Part shown: positions 50,941-59,977 of the stretch, in pieces | Position numbering within the stretch: position 1 is the stretch's first letter | Layout: every line of letters begins with the position of its first letter | Notes under the pieces: generated by a model | What the model was told of the DNA's origin: nothing | Databases searched by the model: none | Seen by the model: only the letters and a program-made list of their open reading frames with translations | NCBI GenBank assembly: GCA_964646615.1 | Contig: CAZYEV010000088.1 | Span: 124,001 to 188,000 of the forward strand | Source of the DNA: M3007 sp964646615 | GTDB taxonomy: Bacteria; Bacteroidota; Bacteroidia; Chitinophagales; Saprospiraceae | Direction of reading: 5' to 3' | Length of the DNA: 64,000 bases | Made by a program: the position numbers and the translations under genes

Positions 50941-53900
50941 TCAGGCCACGAGGCGGTTCCACCACTGTTTAATCTGCCAGCCCTTGAGGTACATGACGGG
51001 CAAGATGACGAGCGTGATGAAGGTGGCGAAGGTGAGGCCGAAAATAATCGTCCACGACAGCGGCCCCCAGAAGGCTACGGAGTCGCCGCCGAAGAAGATT
51101 TTCGGGTCGCCGGTAGCGAGCAGGCTCTCGAAGTCAATGTTAAAGCCTACGGCCAAGGGGATAAGCCCCAGCACGGTGGAGATGGCCGTCAGCAGCACCG
51201 GCGCCATACGCGCGCGTCCGGCTTCGATGACGGCCTCGCGGACGGCCAGGCCTCGCGAGCGCATCAGGTCGGTGAACTCGACCAGCAGGATGCCGTTTTT
51301 GACCACAATGCCAGCCAGGGCCACAATGCCTACGCCCATCATGATGACCGAGAAGTCCATGTTGAAGATGGCGATGCCCAGCAGCACGCCTATGACGGAG
51401 AACACCACTTCGGTCAGGATGATAAGCGTTTTGCCGAAAGAGTTGAACTGCGTAACGAGGATGAGCAGGATGGTCAGCACCGAGATGAGCAGCGATCGCC
51501 CCAGGAAGCTGGCGGCGTCGCGCACTTCGGCGTCTTCGCCCTGGAAGCCGACGGTAACGCCCTCGAAGGTAGGAAGGTTGCGCAGAGCATCTTTGACAGC
51601 ATTCACTACCTGAGTTTGCTTGGGCCGGTATTCGGCCTCGATGTTGGACGACAGCGTTACGGTGCGCTGAAGGTCCAGGCGGCGCACACCGGCAAACGTG
51701 TTCTGGTACTTGACGTCGGCCAAAGCGGCCATGGGGATGGAGCGCAGCACGCCGCCCATATTCATATCGCGGAAGGTGATGTTGAGGTTTTCCACCGCGT
51801 TGATGTTGGAGCGCTGGTCTTCGCGCAGGCGGATGTTGATGGGGATTTCCTCTTCGCCGTCGCGGAATTTGCTGGCCTCTTTGCCGAGGATGGCCGTGCG
51901 GAATTCGCCGCCTATCTGGGTGGTGCTGATGCCCTCGCGGTTGGCGCGTTCGCGGTCAATCTGGATGCTGATTTCGGGTTTGGAGACCACCAAATCGCTG
52001 CGCAGTTCCTCGACGCCGGGGATGTCCAGCGAGTCTAAGTAGCGCTTGACGTAGGTGGAAACCTGGGCGAGTTTCGTCAGGTCGTCGCCGCGAATTTCGA
52101 TGGAGATGGGCTTGGGCGTAGGTGGGCCGGCCTGTTCCTGGTCCACGACGATGTTGGCGCCTGGGATGAGGCCGCGCGTGGCCTGGCGAATTTTATCCAG
52201 ATACTGGCGGGTGCTGACGCCGTTGCGTTTGGCGTACTCCACGAACGCAATGCCCACTTTGCCTTTGTTGGAGGTGGCCGTGCGGTCGAAGCGGTCTTCG
52301 GAGGCGTTGAGGGCCACGTTGGCGATGACGGACTCCACGATGGGGTTGTCTGCGCCCACGACCTCTACGACTTTGCGCTCCAGGATGCGCGTCAGCGAGT
52401 CGGTTACTTCTACGTCGGTGCCTTCAGGCAGCGTCAGATAGACGTAGATGAAATTCGGGTCGGACTTCGGAAAGAGCACAATGTTGGCCTGCCGCGAAGC
52501 GGTAATGCCGCACGACACGACGAACAGAAGCAGGACGGCGCCAAGCATCGTCCAGGGGCGTCCCAGGGCGAAGTTGAGGAAGCGGGTGTAGGCGCGCTGG
52601 GCGGCGGGCCAGACGTTGTTCTGGAAGCGCTCCACCAGCCCGTGCAGGACGTAGCGATACAGCACCACCAATAGCGCCATCACCACGAGCAGGTTGCCCA
52701 TGAACCAGTTCTGATTGGCGTAGAAGTACACGAGGGCCAGTCCGTACAGCACATAGCCTGCTATGGCGCGTCGGCGCGCTTTTTTGGGGTCAACGCTGAC
52801 GGTTTCATCGTCTTTGCGGCGCATAAACCACACGGCAAACACGGGGTTAATGATGTAAGCCACCAGCAGCGAGGCCGTCAGGGTGATGATGAGCGTAACG
52901 GGCAGGTAGTGCATGAACTTGCCAAAGATGCCGCCCCAAAACACCAGCGGAAAGAACGGCGCCAACGTGGTGGCCGTACCTGACAGCACCGGCAAGAACA
53001 CCTCCGCCGCCGCCTTTTTGGCCGCCGCTACAATGCCCAGTTTTTCTTCGTGGTAAATGCGGTGCGTGTTTTCGATAACCACGATGGCGTCGTCCACCAC
53101 AATGCCCAGCCCCAGTAGGAAGGCGAAGAGCACGATCATGTTCATGGTGAAGCCCACGGCAGGCAACACCATGAAGGCGATGAACATCGAAAGCGGCACC
53201 GAAAGCGCTACGAAAATGGCATTGGTGCCGCCCATGAAGAACATCAGGATGACGGTAACGAGGATGAAGCCAATAATGATGGAGTTGATCAGGTCGTGCA
53301 GGGTTACGCGCGTCGAGCGGCTCTGGTCGCCGGTGATGCTGACGTTAAGTGCCTCCGGAAACTCGTTGGCTTTCATCTCCTTTACAATGGCCTGTATCTG
53401 GTCGGAGGCGTTAATCAGGTTTTGGCCTACCCGCTTGATGACGTTGAGCGTGATGACGTTTTTGCCGTTGAGGCGGCTGTAGCTTTCCTGTTTGGCATAG
53501 CCCATGCGTACGTCGGCCACATCTTTGAGATAGAGGCGCGCCCCGGATTGCGCGCTGACGATGATGTTTCGGATTTGCTCCACATCCTGGAAGTCGCCGC
53601 GGATAGACACAGAGCGCGTCATGCCTCCGACGTCCACATTGCCGGCGGAGATGGTCATATTCTCAAAGGCAATGGCGTTTTCGATGTCGCGGAAGGTCAG
53701 CTGAGCAGCGGCCATTTTGTACTTGTCCACCTCGATTTGCACCTCTTTTTCTAAGGCGCCCACCATGTCCACGCGCGTGATTTCGGGCAGGGCCTCGATG
53801 CGGTCCTGCAGTTTTTCGGCGTAGGTCTTGATTTTATCCAAGCTCAGGTCGCCGTACAGGTTGACGCTCATGATGGGGATTTCGGAGATGTCCAGTTCGG

Positions 53901-54297
53901 CCACGGAAGGGTCGCGCGGTAGGTCGTTGGGCAGGTCGCGTTTGGCCTTGTCCACGGCATCCTTCACCTTGTCCTTGCATTCGGCCACCTGGAGTTTGGT
54001 GTCGAATTCGACAATGACGATGGAATAATCCTGCACCGACGAGGAGGAGATTTTCTTGACGCCCGCGATGCCCTTTAATTGCTTTTCGATGGGGCGCGTA
54101 ACGAGTTGCTCCATGTCGGTAGGTGAAGCGCCCGGGTAAAACGTCGAGACGAAGATGGTAGGGATCACCACATCGGGGAACTGCTCTTTGGGCAGCGACC
54201 GATAGGAAAGGATACCCGCCAGCGTAATGATGACGGTTACGATGAAAATGCTCGTGCGGTTGTCAATGGCCCACGAGGTGGGTTTGAAGTCTTTCAT
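50941..54297 (-). CDS. RND-family efflux transporter (AcrB/MdtB type)
   Basis: A 1118-residue inner-membrane RND pump of the hydrophobe/amphiphile (HAE-1-like) group. It has twelve predicted helices, two large periplasmic loops and the TM4 acidic pair in GIVVDDAIVVIENTHR near residue 400. The N-terminus (TSIFIVTVIITLAGILSYR, then LPKEQFPDVVIPTIFV) is typical. An extra hydrophobic segment (~540-580) is inserted before the second repeat. With the fusion protein and TolC-like genes just upstream it forms a complete tripartite pump for drugs or other amphiphiles. It is the last gene of the operon. Confidence 0.92.
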   Translation of the reverse strand: MKDFKPTSWAIDNRTSIFIVTVIITLAGILSYRSLPKEQFPDVVIPTIFVSTFYPGASPTDMEQLVTRPIEKQLKGIAGVKKISSSSVQDYSIVIVEFDTKLQVAECKDKVKDAVDKAKRDLPNDLPRDPSVAELDISEIPIMSVNLYGDLSLDKIKTYAEKLQDRIEALPEITRVDMVGALEKEVQIEVDKYKMAAAQLTFRDIENAIAFENMTISAGNVDVGGMTRSVSIRGDFQDVEQIRNIIVSAQSGARLYLKDVADVRMGYAKQESYSRLNGKNVITLNVIKRVGQNLINASDQIQAIVKEMKANEFPEALNVSITGDQSRSTRVTLHDLINSIIIGFILVTVILMFFMGGTNAIFVALSVPLSMFIAFMVLPAVGFTMNMIVLFAFLLGLGIVVDDAIVVIENTHRIYHEEKLGIVAAAKKAAAEVFLPVLSGTATTLAPFFPLVFWGGIFGKFMHYLPVTLIITLTASLLVAYIINPVFAVWFMRRKDDETVSVDPKKARRRAIAGYVLYGLALVYFYANQNWFMGNLLVVMALLVVLYRYVLHGLVERFQNNVWPAAQRAYTRFLNFALGRPWTMLGAVLLLFVVSCGITASRQANIVLFPKSDPNFIYVYLTLPEGTDVEVTDSLTRILERKVVEVVGADNPIVESVIANVALNASEDRFDRTATSNKGKVGIAFVEYAKRNGVSTRQYLDKIRQATRGLIPGANIVVDQEQAGPPTPKPISIEIRGDDLTKLAQVSTYVKRYLDSLDIPGVEELRSDLVVSKPEISIQIDRERANREGISTTQIGGEFRTAILGKEASKFRDGEEEIPINIRLREDQRSNINAVENLNITFRDMNMGGVLRSIPMAALADVKYQNTFAGVRRLDLQRTVTLSSNIEAEYRPKQTQVVNAVKDALRNLPTFEGVTVGFQGEDAEVRDAASFLGRSLLISVLTILLILVTQFNSFGKTLIILTEVVFSVIGVLLGIAIFNMDFSVIMMGVGIVALAGIVVKNGILLVEFTDLMRSRGLAVREAVIEAGRARMAPVLLTAISTVLGLIPLAVGFNIDFESLLATGDPKIFFGGDSVAFWGPLSWTIIFGLTFATFITLVILPVMYLKGWQIKQWWNRLVA

Positions 54298-54388
54298 GGA
54301 AAGGATGCTTTGAAATGCCCGACAATGAAGGGTTTAGAGAAGGCGCCCTGCCGTTTTCGGCGCTTGGGTCGGTGTGGAGTGGCCGCGT

Positions 54389-55516
54389 TTAATAGGCGAC
54401 CAGCTCGCCGCCGGTGAGGTTTTGAATGCCGGAGGTGATGACCCAGTCGCCTGCCTTGAGGCCGCTGAGGATTTCGACCATACCATTATAGGTGCGGCCC
54501 ACCTTCACCGGGACGCGGCGCGCGGTGGCTTGCTTTTCTTCGCCATTCTTTTCGGCGGCAAAGACGTAGTGCTGGCCATCGCTTTCCTGGTAAATCAGGT
54601 TGACGGGCACCACGACGGCTTTTGGGTTTTCATAGTCCATGATTTTCATGACGGCAATCATGTTGGCGCGGTAAGCACCACTGCCTGCCGGCAGCGCGGC
54701 TTCGACGGCAAACGTTCGGTTCATCGTGCTGATGCTGGGGCTGACGTAGGTGATGCGTGAGGCGATTTCTTTGTCCAAGTCCGGGAAGTACAGCTGCACG
54801 GGCGCGCCGCGCTGCACTTTGGCGGCGTAGCTCTCGGGCACATCACCGCGGACTTTGAGGTCGCCCAGATTGACAATCTGGCATAGGGGTACTCCGGGCG
54901 AGATGGCCTGCCCGACTTTGAGCATGACCATGTCCACCGTGCCGCTGATGGGGGCGTAGATGCGCGTTTGCTGCCACTGCTCTTTGGTGGTGGCGATGCG
55001 CTGCTCTAAGGCCTCCTTGTTGGTTTTGGCCTGGATGTACTGCACTTCTGTGCCGATTTTTTGCTCCCATAGGCCTTTCTGGCGCTCGTAGAGGTCTTGG
55101 GCTACCTTGAGTTGGAGCTCCAGTTCGGCCATGCTCTTGAGCATGACTTCATCGTCTATTTGGGCCAGCAGCTGGCCTTTGCGGACGTAGTCGCCGTTCT
55201 TCACGAGCACGCGCGTCAGCACACCGGGCATGCGGGCGGTAACGGGCACGCTTTCTTCGGCCTCGATGCGCCCCTGCAGGTCAATGTAGTGGCGGAAGGG
55301 CTGCAGCTTGACCTCTTCGATACCCACTGTCTGAACAGGGCGGGCTTTTTCGGGTTGGGTGTTGAGTTTTTTCTCCAATTCGGCAATGCGCGCCTCGATC
55401 TGCGCGCGCTGTTCTTTGAGAGCAGCCAGTTCGGCAGCCTCGTTTTTAGGTTGGTTGCAGGCACTCAGGGCCGCAAGAAGGAGAGAGACGAAGAGCAGGA
55501 TGCTTGAGTGTTTCAT
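54389..55516 (-). CDS. RND membrane fusion (periplasmic adaptor) protein
   Basis: A 375-residue HlyD/AcrA-type adaptor lipoprotein linking the RND pump with the outer-membrane channel. The lipobox is LLAALSAC (Cys near residue 20), followed by a short coiled coil (ELAALKEQRAQIEARIAELEKKL), a biotinyl-lipoyl-like half motif (VLVKNGDYVRKGQLLAQID), an alpha hairpin, the second lipoyl half (APISGTVDMVMLKVGQAISPG) and a beta-barrel domain. The ATG at 55516 opens the signal peptide. It follows tolC by 85 bp, across a palindromic hairpin. Confidence 0.91.
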   Translation of the reverse strand: MKHSSILLFVSLLLAALSACNQPKNEAAELAALKEQRAQIEARIAELEKKLNTQPEKARPVQTVGIEEVKLQPFRHYIDLQGRIEAEESVPVTARMPGVLTRVLVKNGDYVRKGQLLAQIDDEVMLKSMAELELQLKVAQDLYERQKGLWEQKIGTEVQYIQAKTNKEALEQRIATTKEQWQQTRIYAPISGTVDMVMLKVGQAISPGVPLCQIVNLGDLKVRGDVPESYAAKVQRGAPVQLYFPDLDKEIASRITYVSPSISTMNRTFAVEAALPAGSGAYRANMIAVMKIMDYENPKAVVVPVNLIYQESDGQHYVFAAEKNGEEKQATARRVPVKVGRTYNGMVEILSGLKAGDWVITSGIQNLTGGELVAY

Positions 55517-55549
55517 ATTTTTCTTATTCAGGTGTGTTTTTGTAACTGC

Positions 55550-55599
55550 CGAACTTGTTCGGCCCAGTAGCCGCCAAACTTGTTTGGCGGCTACTGGGC
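55550..55599 (-). repeat. Long perfect palindromes between tolC-like and adaptor genes
   Basis: A perfect 18-bp inverted repeat (GCCCAGTAGCCGCCAAAC at 55562-55579 and its complement at 55582-55599) with a 2-nt TT loop. It is adjoined by a second one, CCGAAC-TT-GTTCGG (55550-55563). A direct repeat, GGCTACTGGGC, overlaps the tolC-like gene's 3' end. There is no T run, so it is not a classical terminator; it may set relative expression inside the operon. Confidence 0.85.
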
Positions 55600-55601
55600 G
55601 G

Positions 55602-56936
55602 CTACTGGGCGAGGGCGCTTTTGAGAGCGACTTTTGCCTTGAGCAGGTCAAATTGGGCCTGCATCAGGGCTTGCTGTGCGGAATAGAGTTGCTGTTCGGC
55701 GCTGATGAGTTCGAAGCTGGAGCCGACGCCGGCTTTGTACTTAGTCTGGGTGGTGTCGTACACGCGGCGGGCCAGGTCGAGGTTTTTTTGCTGGTTTTGG
55801 ATGCGCTCGGCGGCGTTGAGCAGTTGCCGGCGGGCGCTTTCGACCTCGAGGGTCATGGCCTGTTCGAGCATTTCGCGCTGTGCCTCGACGGTCTGGTACG
55901 AGATCATGGCGCGTTCGTAGCGGGCGCGCGAGGCGCCGCCATCCCACAGGTTGATGGACAGCGATACGCCCACGATGGCTGAGGGGATGAAGAACCAGCG
56001 CGTGTCGTTGCCGAAGGCGCCCTGCCAGCCGGGTTGGTATTGGAAGAAGCCGGCCAGGGTGGGCATCCAGTATTTTTTGAAGAGGTCGGCCTGCAAGGCG
56101 CTTAGTTCGCGGCCCTTGAGCAGGGTGGCATATTCGGGGCGGTTATTGAAGTTGAGCGTGCCAGTGGCGTCCACCGAAGCATATTGTTGTAGGAGGGCTT
56201 CCAGGTTGTCTGCCAATGAGATGGGCTGTGTGATGGGCATTCCCATGGCCATTTTGAGCGCGTCGAGCACGATGTCGCGCTGGCGGCCCAGGTTGTCGCG
56301 TTCGGTGCGCAGGGTGGACAGCGACAGCTGCAGGCGGTCGGCATCGAGTTGTTCGGCGAAGCCGGCCTTTACGGTGGCTTGCGTTTCGCGGAGCAGTTGC
56401 TCTACGTTGGCGATGTTGCGGTCTAAGATGCGGAGGTTTTCCTCCAGCAGCAGCGCCGGCAGGTAGGCTTCGGTAACCTGGTCGCGCAGTTTTTTTTGGG
56501 TGTCTTCCATCTGGAATTGCACGTATTGGCGGTAGGTGCGCGCGGCCTTCAGGCTGGTCAGGTAGGAGTGGCTGAACAGCAGCTGGCTCACCGACACGTT
56601 TGGCGCCAGGCTATGAAAGGCGTTGAAATAAATTTTTTCATCGCCTGGAGCCGGTATGCCGATGGCGCTGGCCGGTATGCCAGGGCGTTGCAGGAAGTAC
56701 TGGTAGCCCACTCCAAGCCCGATTTGCGGCAGCCCCATGCCGGTATTTTCCTTGATCTGCCACTCGGCGTCGGCGATTTGCAGGCGGGCGGTCTTCATCT
56801 GGGGGTGGTTGTCTAAGGCGTACTGAATGCAGTCGTTTAGTCGCAGGGGGGCCTGTCCTTGCGCCAGGAGCAGGGTGGGCAAGGCCATGAGGCTGAACCC
56901 TATCCCGAAAAGAAGGCTGAAGCGTGTGCGGAACAT
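55602..56936 (-). CDS. TolC-family outer-membrane efflux protein
   Basis: A 444-residue outer-membrane factor with a signal peptide (ending LLLAQ, near residue 26) and two OEP repeats made of long helical segments with beta strands at the membrane. The NDCIQYALDNHPQMKTARLQIADAE opening (only the start is characteristic) and repeated helical heptads such as EQAMTLEVESARRQLLNAAERI are typical. It forms the trimeric channel for the RND pump of the same operon, and lies 39 bp after the TetR gene. Confidence 0.9.
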   Translation of the reverse strand: MFRTRFSLLFGIGFSLMALPTLLLAQGQAPLRLNDCIQYALDNHPQMKTARLQIADAEWQIKENTGMGLPQIGLGVGYQYFLQRPGIPASAIGIPAPGDEKIYFNAFHSLAPNVSVSQLLFSHSYLTSLKAARTYRQYVQFQMEDTQKKLRDQVTEAYLPALLLEENLRILDRNIANVEQLLRETQATVKAGFAEQLDADRLQLSLSTLRTERDNLGRQRDIVLDALKMAMGMPITQPISLADNLEALLQQYASVDATGTLNFNNRPEYATLLKGRELSALQADLFKKYWMPTLAGFFQYQPGWQGAFGNDTRWFFIPSAIVGVSLSINLWDGGASRARYERAMISYQTVEAQREMLEQAMTLEVESARRQLLNAAERIQNQQKNLDLARRVYDTTQTKYKAGVGSSFELISAEQQLYSAQQALMQAQFDLLKAKVALKSALAQ

Positions 56937-56975
56937 GAGTTGAGGGTTTTGTTGCTAAACTGGGAAAGGAGCGTG

Positions 56976-57584
56976 TTACGAGTGTTGGGTTTGCAGGCTG
57001 TGGAGCAATCTCAGGCCTTTGTCTGAGGTAATGCCGTGCAGGTAATGCGTCAGGTAATGTCGAAACAGTTCCTGTCGCGAGTAGAGCCCGCGCGGGAACA
57101 GGTCTTCGTCGAAGAGTTGGAACACCGTGGCGATGTGCAGGCGCGCCATAATATCCACGTTCAAATCGCTGCGGTACAGGCCTTCGCGAATACCGCGCTC
57201 CAGATTAGCGCGGACGACGCTGTACAGGAAGCCCTGCTGGTATTCGCGTAACTTTTCCCACACTTCCCGGTGGTATTTCTGGAGGTCGTACACGACGTTG
57301 GCCTTCATCAGCTGCATCCGACGCGCCGTGGCTTCGATGACCAGAAAAATCTCTTCCACGGCATTGGAGGCTGTCCGCTGACGTGCCTCGCATTGCGCCC
57401 GTTCCTGCTGCATGAAGTAGGCCAGTACCCGCTGCACCAGTTCTTCCTTATTGGGTACCCATTGATACAGGGTTTTTTTGGAAATGCCCAGCTCGCGCGC
57501 TACGTCGTCCATCGTTACGCTTTTCACACCGTATCGCAGGAAGGTCTCCTCCAGCCGCTTCAGCCATTTTTCTTGTTGTTCCAT
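56976..57584 (-). CDS. TetR-family transcriptional regulator
   Basis: A 202-residue repressor-type protein. The N-terminal helix-turn-helix covers residues ~10-56 (LRYGVKSVTMDDVARELGIS, then KKTLYQWVPNKEELV); the rest is the all-helical ligand-binding and dimer domain. Being the first gene of the tetR-tolC-hlyD-RND run suggests that it controls this operon, including itself. No clear operator palindrome was identified in the 424 bp upstream. Confidence 0.9.
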   Translation of the reverse strand: MEQQEKWLKRLEETFLRYGVKSVTMDDVARELGISKKTLYQWVPNKEELVQRVLAYFMQQERAQCEARQRTASNAVEEIFLVIEATARRMQLMKANVVYDLQKYHREVWEKLREYQQGFLYSVVRANLERGIREGLYRSDLNVDIMARLHIATVFQLFDEDLFPRGLYSRQELFRHYLTHYLHGITSDKGLRLLHSLQTQHS

Positions 57585-58008
57585 GCGCGTTGCAAATGAC
57601 CATGGGGAAACAATCAGCGCAAAAAAAGTTTCCTGCGTTTACGGCCTTTCTCGACGAAGTGGAATAAAATTCCAACGAAGCGGCACTAATCGTCGCCGGA
57701 AAATCTTTTTTTTGACAAAAAAAGCCTTTGTCGGAATAGGCCGGCCAAATGGCTTCATCGTCGAATGGGTGGCCCGTTTTAGCCAAATATCTATTGGTGT
57801 GCCAGGCATCCTCCGACTGGAGATGAATGAGGCAGGTGTCAGCCGGTTCAAAGGCATGGCACATCTTTTCGACGAGTCGGCTGTTTGGATGCGCACACAA
57901 AAACAGGCAGCCTCTTTCGGCTATGGTGGTGCGAGCTACCTTTGCGCCCGCAAGCATCGCCGACCGCCTCTGACGAGAGGCGAGGGCATCTTCAGAAAAA
58001 TTCGTTTC
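57585..58008. other. 424-bp divergent intergenic region, tetR/desaturase
   Basis: It holds the start regions of the TetR operon (-) and the desaturase (+). A TACCTTTG box for the desaturase is at 57937-57944. Frames crossing the region, such as one at 57639-57896 on the minus strand, have no recognisable protein character. I see no other structured element. Confidence 0.6.
57937..57944 (+). promoter_or_regulatory. -7 box of the desaturase gene
   Basis: TACCTTTG, 64 bp upstream of the ATG at 58009. No standard TTG is seen at -33 spacing. Confidence 0.5.
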
Positions 58009-59046
58009 ATGTCATCTTACCCACTTTCTCCTGAACTGATGCGCCATCTGCCGGCCATCGTCAGTGCTTACCAGCTGCCGGATACGCGCCAGGCCATTTC
58101 CCAAATCCTCACCTCCTTTTTGCCTTTTGTGGCCCTCTGGACGGCCATGTACCTGCTGGTGGACGTCTCTTTGGGCCTCACGCTCCTCCTGGCGGCGGTG
58201 AATGGCTTCTTCCTGGTGCGCATCTTCATCATCCAGCACGATTGCGGACACCAATCCTTCACGGCCAGCCGCATAGCCAACGATGCTATCGGTATGGTGT
58301 GCAGTGTGTTCAGCCTTATTCCTTATCGTTATTGGGCCAAGAGCCATCACTTTCACCACGGCCACAACGGCATGCTGTGGGAGCACCGCGGCATCGGCGA
58401 TATTGACCTGCTCACCGTAGAGGAGTATCGTCAGCGGAATTTTTGGGGTCGTCTGCGCTACCGGCTCTACCGCAGCGCACCGGTGCTTTTCGTGCTTGGG
58501 CCGCTATGGTACGTGTTTATCCAGAACCGCCTGCCGCTCATTCGTCTGAAAGGGTGGGAGAGTGCCCGCCGCGCGCTCATGCGGCACAACCTACTGCTTG
58601 TGGCCGTCTATGTGGCTGTAGGGTTGCTGTTGGGCTACAAAGCGCTCCTGTGGGTGCAATTGCCTACGCTCGTTGCCTTCGGCATTATTGCCGTGTGGTT
58701 CTTCTACGTCCAGCACCAGCACGAAACTACCTACAAAGCCTGGAAAGACCGCTGGGATTACATCCGCGCTGCCATCGAAGGCAGCACCTACTACGACCTA
58801 CCGCGTCTTTTCCATTGGCTCACCGGTAATATCGGCTACCACCACATTCACCACCTTAATTCGCTGGTGCCCAACTACCAGCTGGCCCGATGCCATCGCG
58901 AAAACCCAGTGTTCGACCGCATCGCCAACCGCATCACCTTCGGGCAAAGCCTCAAAACCGTCTTCAACCACCTCTGGGACGAACAACAGCAGCGCATGAT
59001 CTCCTTCCGGGAGTACTATCGGCGCTACCGGAGTGCCAAGGCATAA
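58009..59046 (+). CDS. Membrane fatty-acid desaturase
   Basis: A 345-residue di-iron acyl-lipid/acyl-CoA desaturase. The three His boxes are QHDCGHQSF (near residue 76), KSHHFHHGHNG (near 112) and GYHHIHHLN (near 279). Two pairs of membrane helices lie at ~40-70 and ~190-230. It introduces double bonds into membrane fatty acids, probably for fluidity control. The reading frame is open far upstream (from 57478) but the ATG at 58009 opens a typical N-terminus (MSSYPLSPELMRHL) behind a promoter box and is preferred. Confidence 0.91.
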   Translation: MSSYPLSPELMRHLPAIVSAYQLPDTRQAISQILTSFLPFVALWTAMYLLVDVSLGLTLLLAAVNGFFLVRIFIIQHDCGHQSFTASRIANDAIGMVCSVFSLIPYRYWAKSHHFHHGHNGMLWEHRGIGDIDLLTVEEYRQRNFWGRLRYRLYRSAPVLFVLGPLWYVFIQNRLPLIRLKGWESARRALMRHNLLLVAVYVAVGLLLGYKALLWVQLPTLVAFGIIAVWFFYVQHQHETTYKAWKDRWDYIRAAIEGSTYYDLPRLFHWLTGNIGYHHIHHLNSLVPNYQLARCHRENPVFDRIANRITFGQSLKTVFNHLWDEQQQRMISFREYYRRYRSAKA

Positions 59047-59051
59047 ATACA

Positions 59052-59080
59052 AAGGCACAGGAAGAGGAGTCCTGTGCCTT
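59052..59080. terminator. Bidirectional terminator, desaturase/pirin
   Basis: A perfect 11-bp inverted repeat, AAGGCACAGGA / TCCTGTGCCTT, with a 7-nt loop lies between the two convergent genes and is followed by CGCGTTTT on the plus strand. Confidence 0.75.
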
Positions 59081-59103
59081 CGCGTTTTACCAATGCTGGC
59101 AAC

Positions 59104-59862
59104 TCATGCCCGGCGCAACTGCTCGTAGGTCGGATAGCCTGGCTCAGCCGGCGAGGCGATGACGAAGACCTCGGCATCACCGATGGCCTCCACCTCCAGC
59201 GCATTTTCATCTGCCACGAGTGCGAAGCCGGAGGTGTGCACTTCCTGGCCGTTAAGGCGCGCTTCGCCTTTGACGACGTAAGCCGAAAAGACCTGGCCCG
59301 GTGCCGCCGCTATCTGGTAGTACGCGCCATCCGCCAGGCGCAGGTGTTGCACCTGTATGCCTGGCGTATCCATGCGGAACGGGCTGCCTTCGCCTACGAT
59401 GGTACGCACCTGCACGCCTTCGTGCGGTGTGTGGGTGGGGAAGTCCTCCAGCCGATAGTCGTCGTAACTGGCCGGCTGGGCAAGCGTCTTGTTCAGGTTG
59501 GGATCAAACCAGATCTGGAACATTTCGGCTCCCTGGCCCATCCATTCCGAATGGCTGATACCGTTGCCCGCGCGAATGATTTGCGCATCGCCGGCGCGCA
59601 GCGGACGCCACTCGCGCAGCTTGGTGTCGTAGTGCCGGATTTCGCCCGCCAGCACGAAGGAGCAGATTTCAAAGCCCTTGTGCGGGTGCAGGCCAATGGT
59701 GCTGTCCTGCATGGCGCGCGCATGTGCCCAGTAAAATAGGTTAGAATACGGCCGCAGAGGCGAGGCGTCTTGCGGAAAGCCAATGGGTTTGTTTTCTACG
59801 ATTTCGCCGCCATTGAAGGCGCCGCGGCCTTGTTTTTCTTTAGGAAAAATGCGTACTGACAT
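59104..59862 (-). CDS. Pirin family protein (quercetinase-like bicupin)
   Basis: A 252-residue bicupin of the YhaK/pirin type. N-terminal cupin metal ligands are visible in GLHPHKGFEICSFVLAGEI (His residues near 60-62) and in GNGISHSEWMGQG (His near 105). Members bind iron or other metals and some have quercetin dioxygenase activity; the physiological role is uncertain. The ATG at 59862 (MSVRIFPKEKQGRGAF) matches the family start, whereas an open frame extends to 60045 into the GH25 gene. It is convergent with the desaturase. Confidence 0.85.
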   Translation of the reverse strand: MSVRIFPKEKQGRGAFNGGEIVENKPIGFPQDASPLRPYSNLFYWAHARAMQDSTIGLHPHKGFEICSFVLAGEIRHYDTKLREWRPLRAGDAQIIRAGNGISHSEWMGQGAEMFQIWFDPNLNKTLAQPASYDDYRLEDFPTHTPHEGVQVRTIVGEGSPFRMDTPGIQVQHLRLADGAYYQIAAAPGQVFSAYVVKGEARLNGQEVHTSGFALVADENALEVEAIGDAEVFVIASPAEPGYPTYEQLRRA

Positions 59863-59977
59863 AGTGTTGGAAGGCTGAAATTCCTCGCCGTCTGCGGCAA
59901 AAATTAGTACCCGTCGGGTTACGGAGCATCGCTGCTGCAGCGGCAAGGGTTTATGATGAAATGCCCACCAGAACACC

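Noticed and set aside
57639..57896. Small minus-strand frame between tetR and the desaturase
   Set aside because: It has basic, shadow-like composition, no recognisable domain, and overlaps the likely promoter region.
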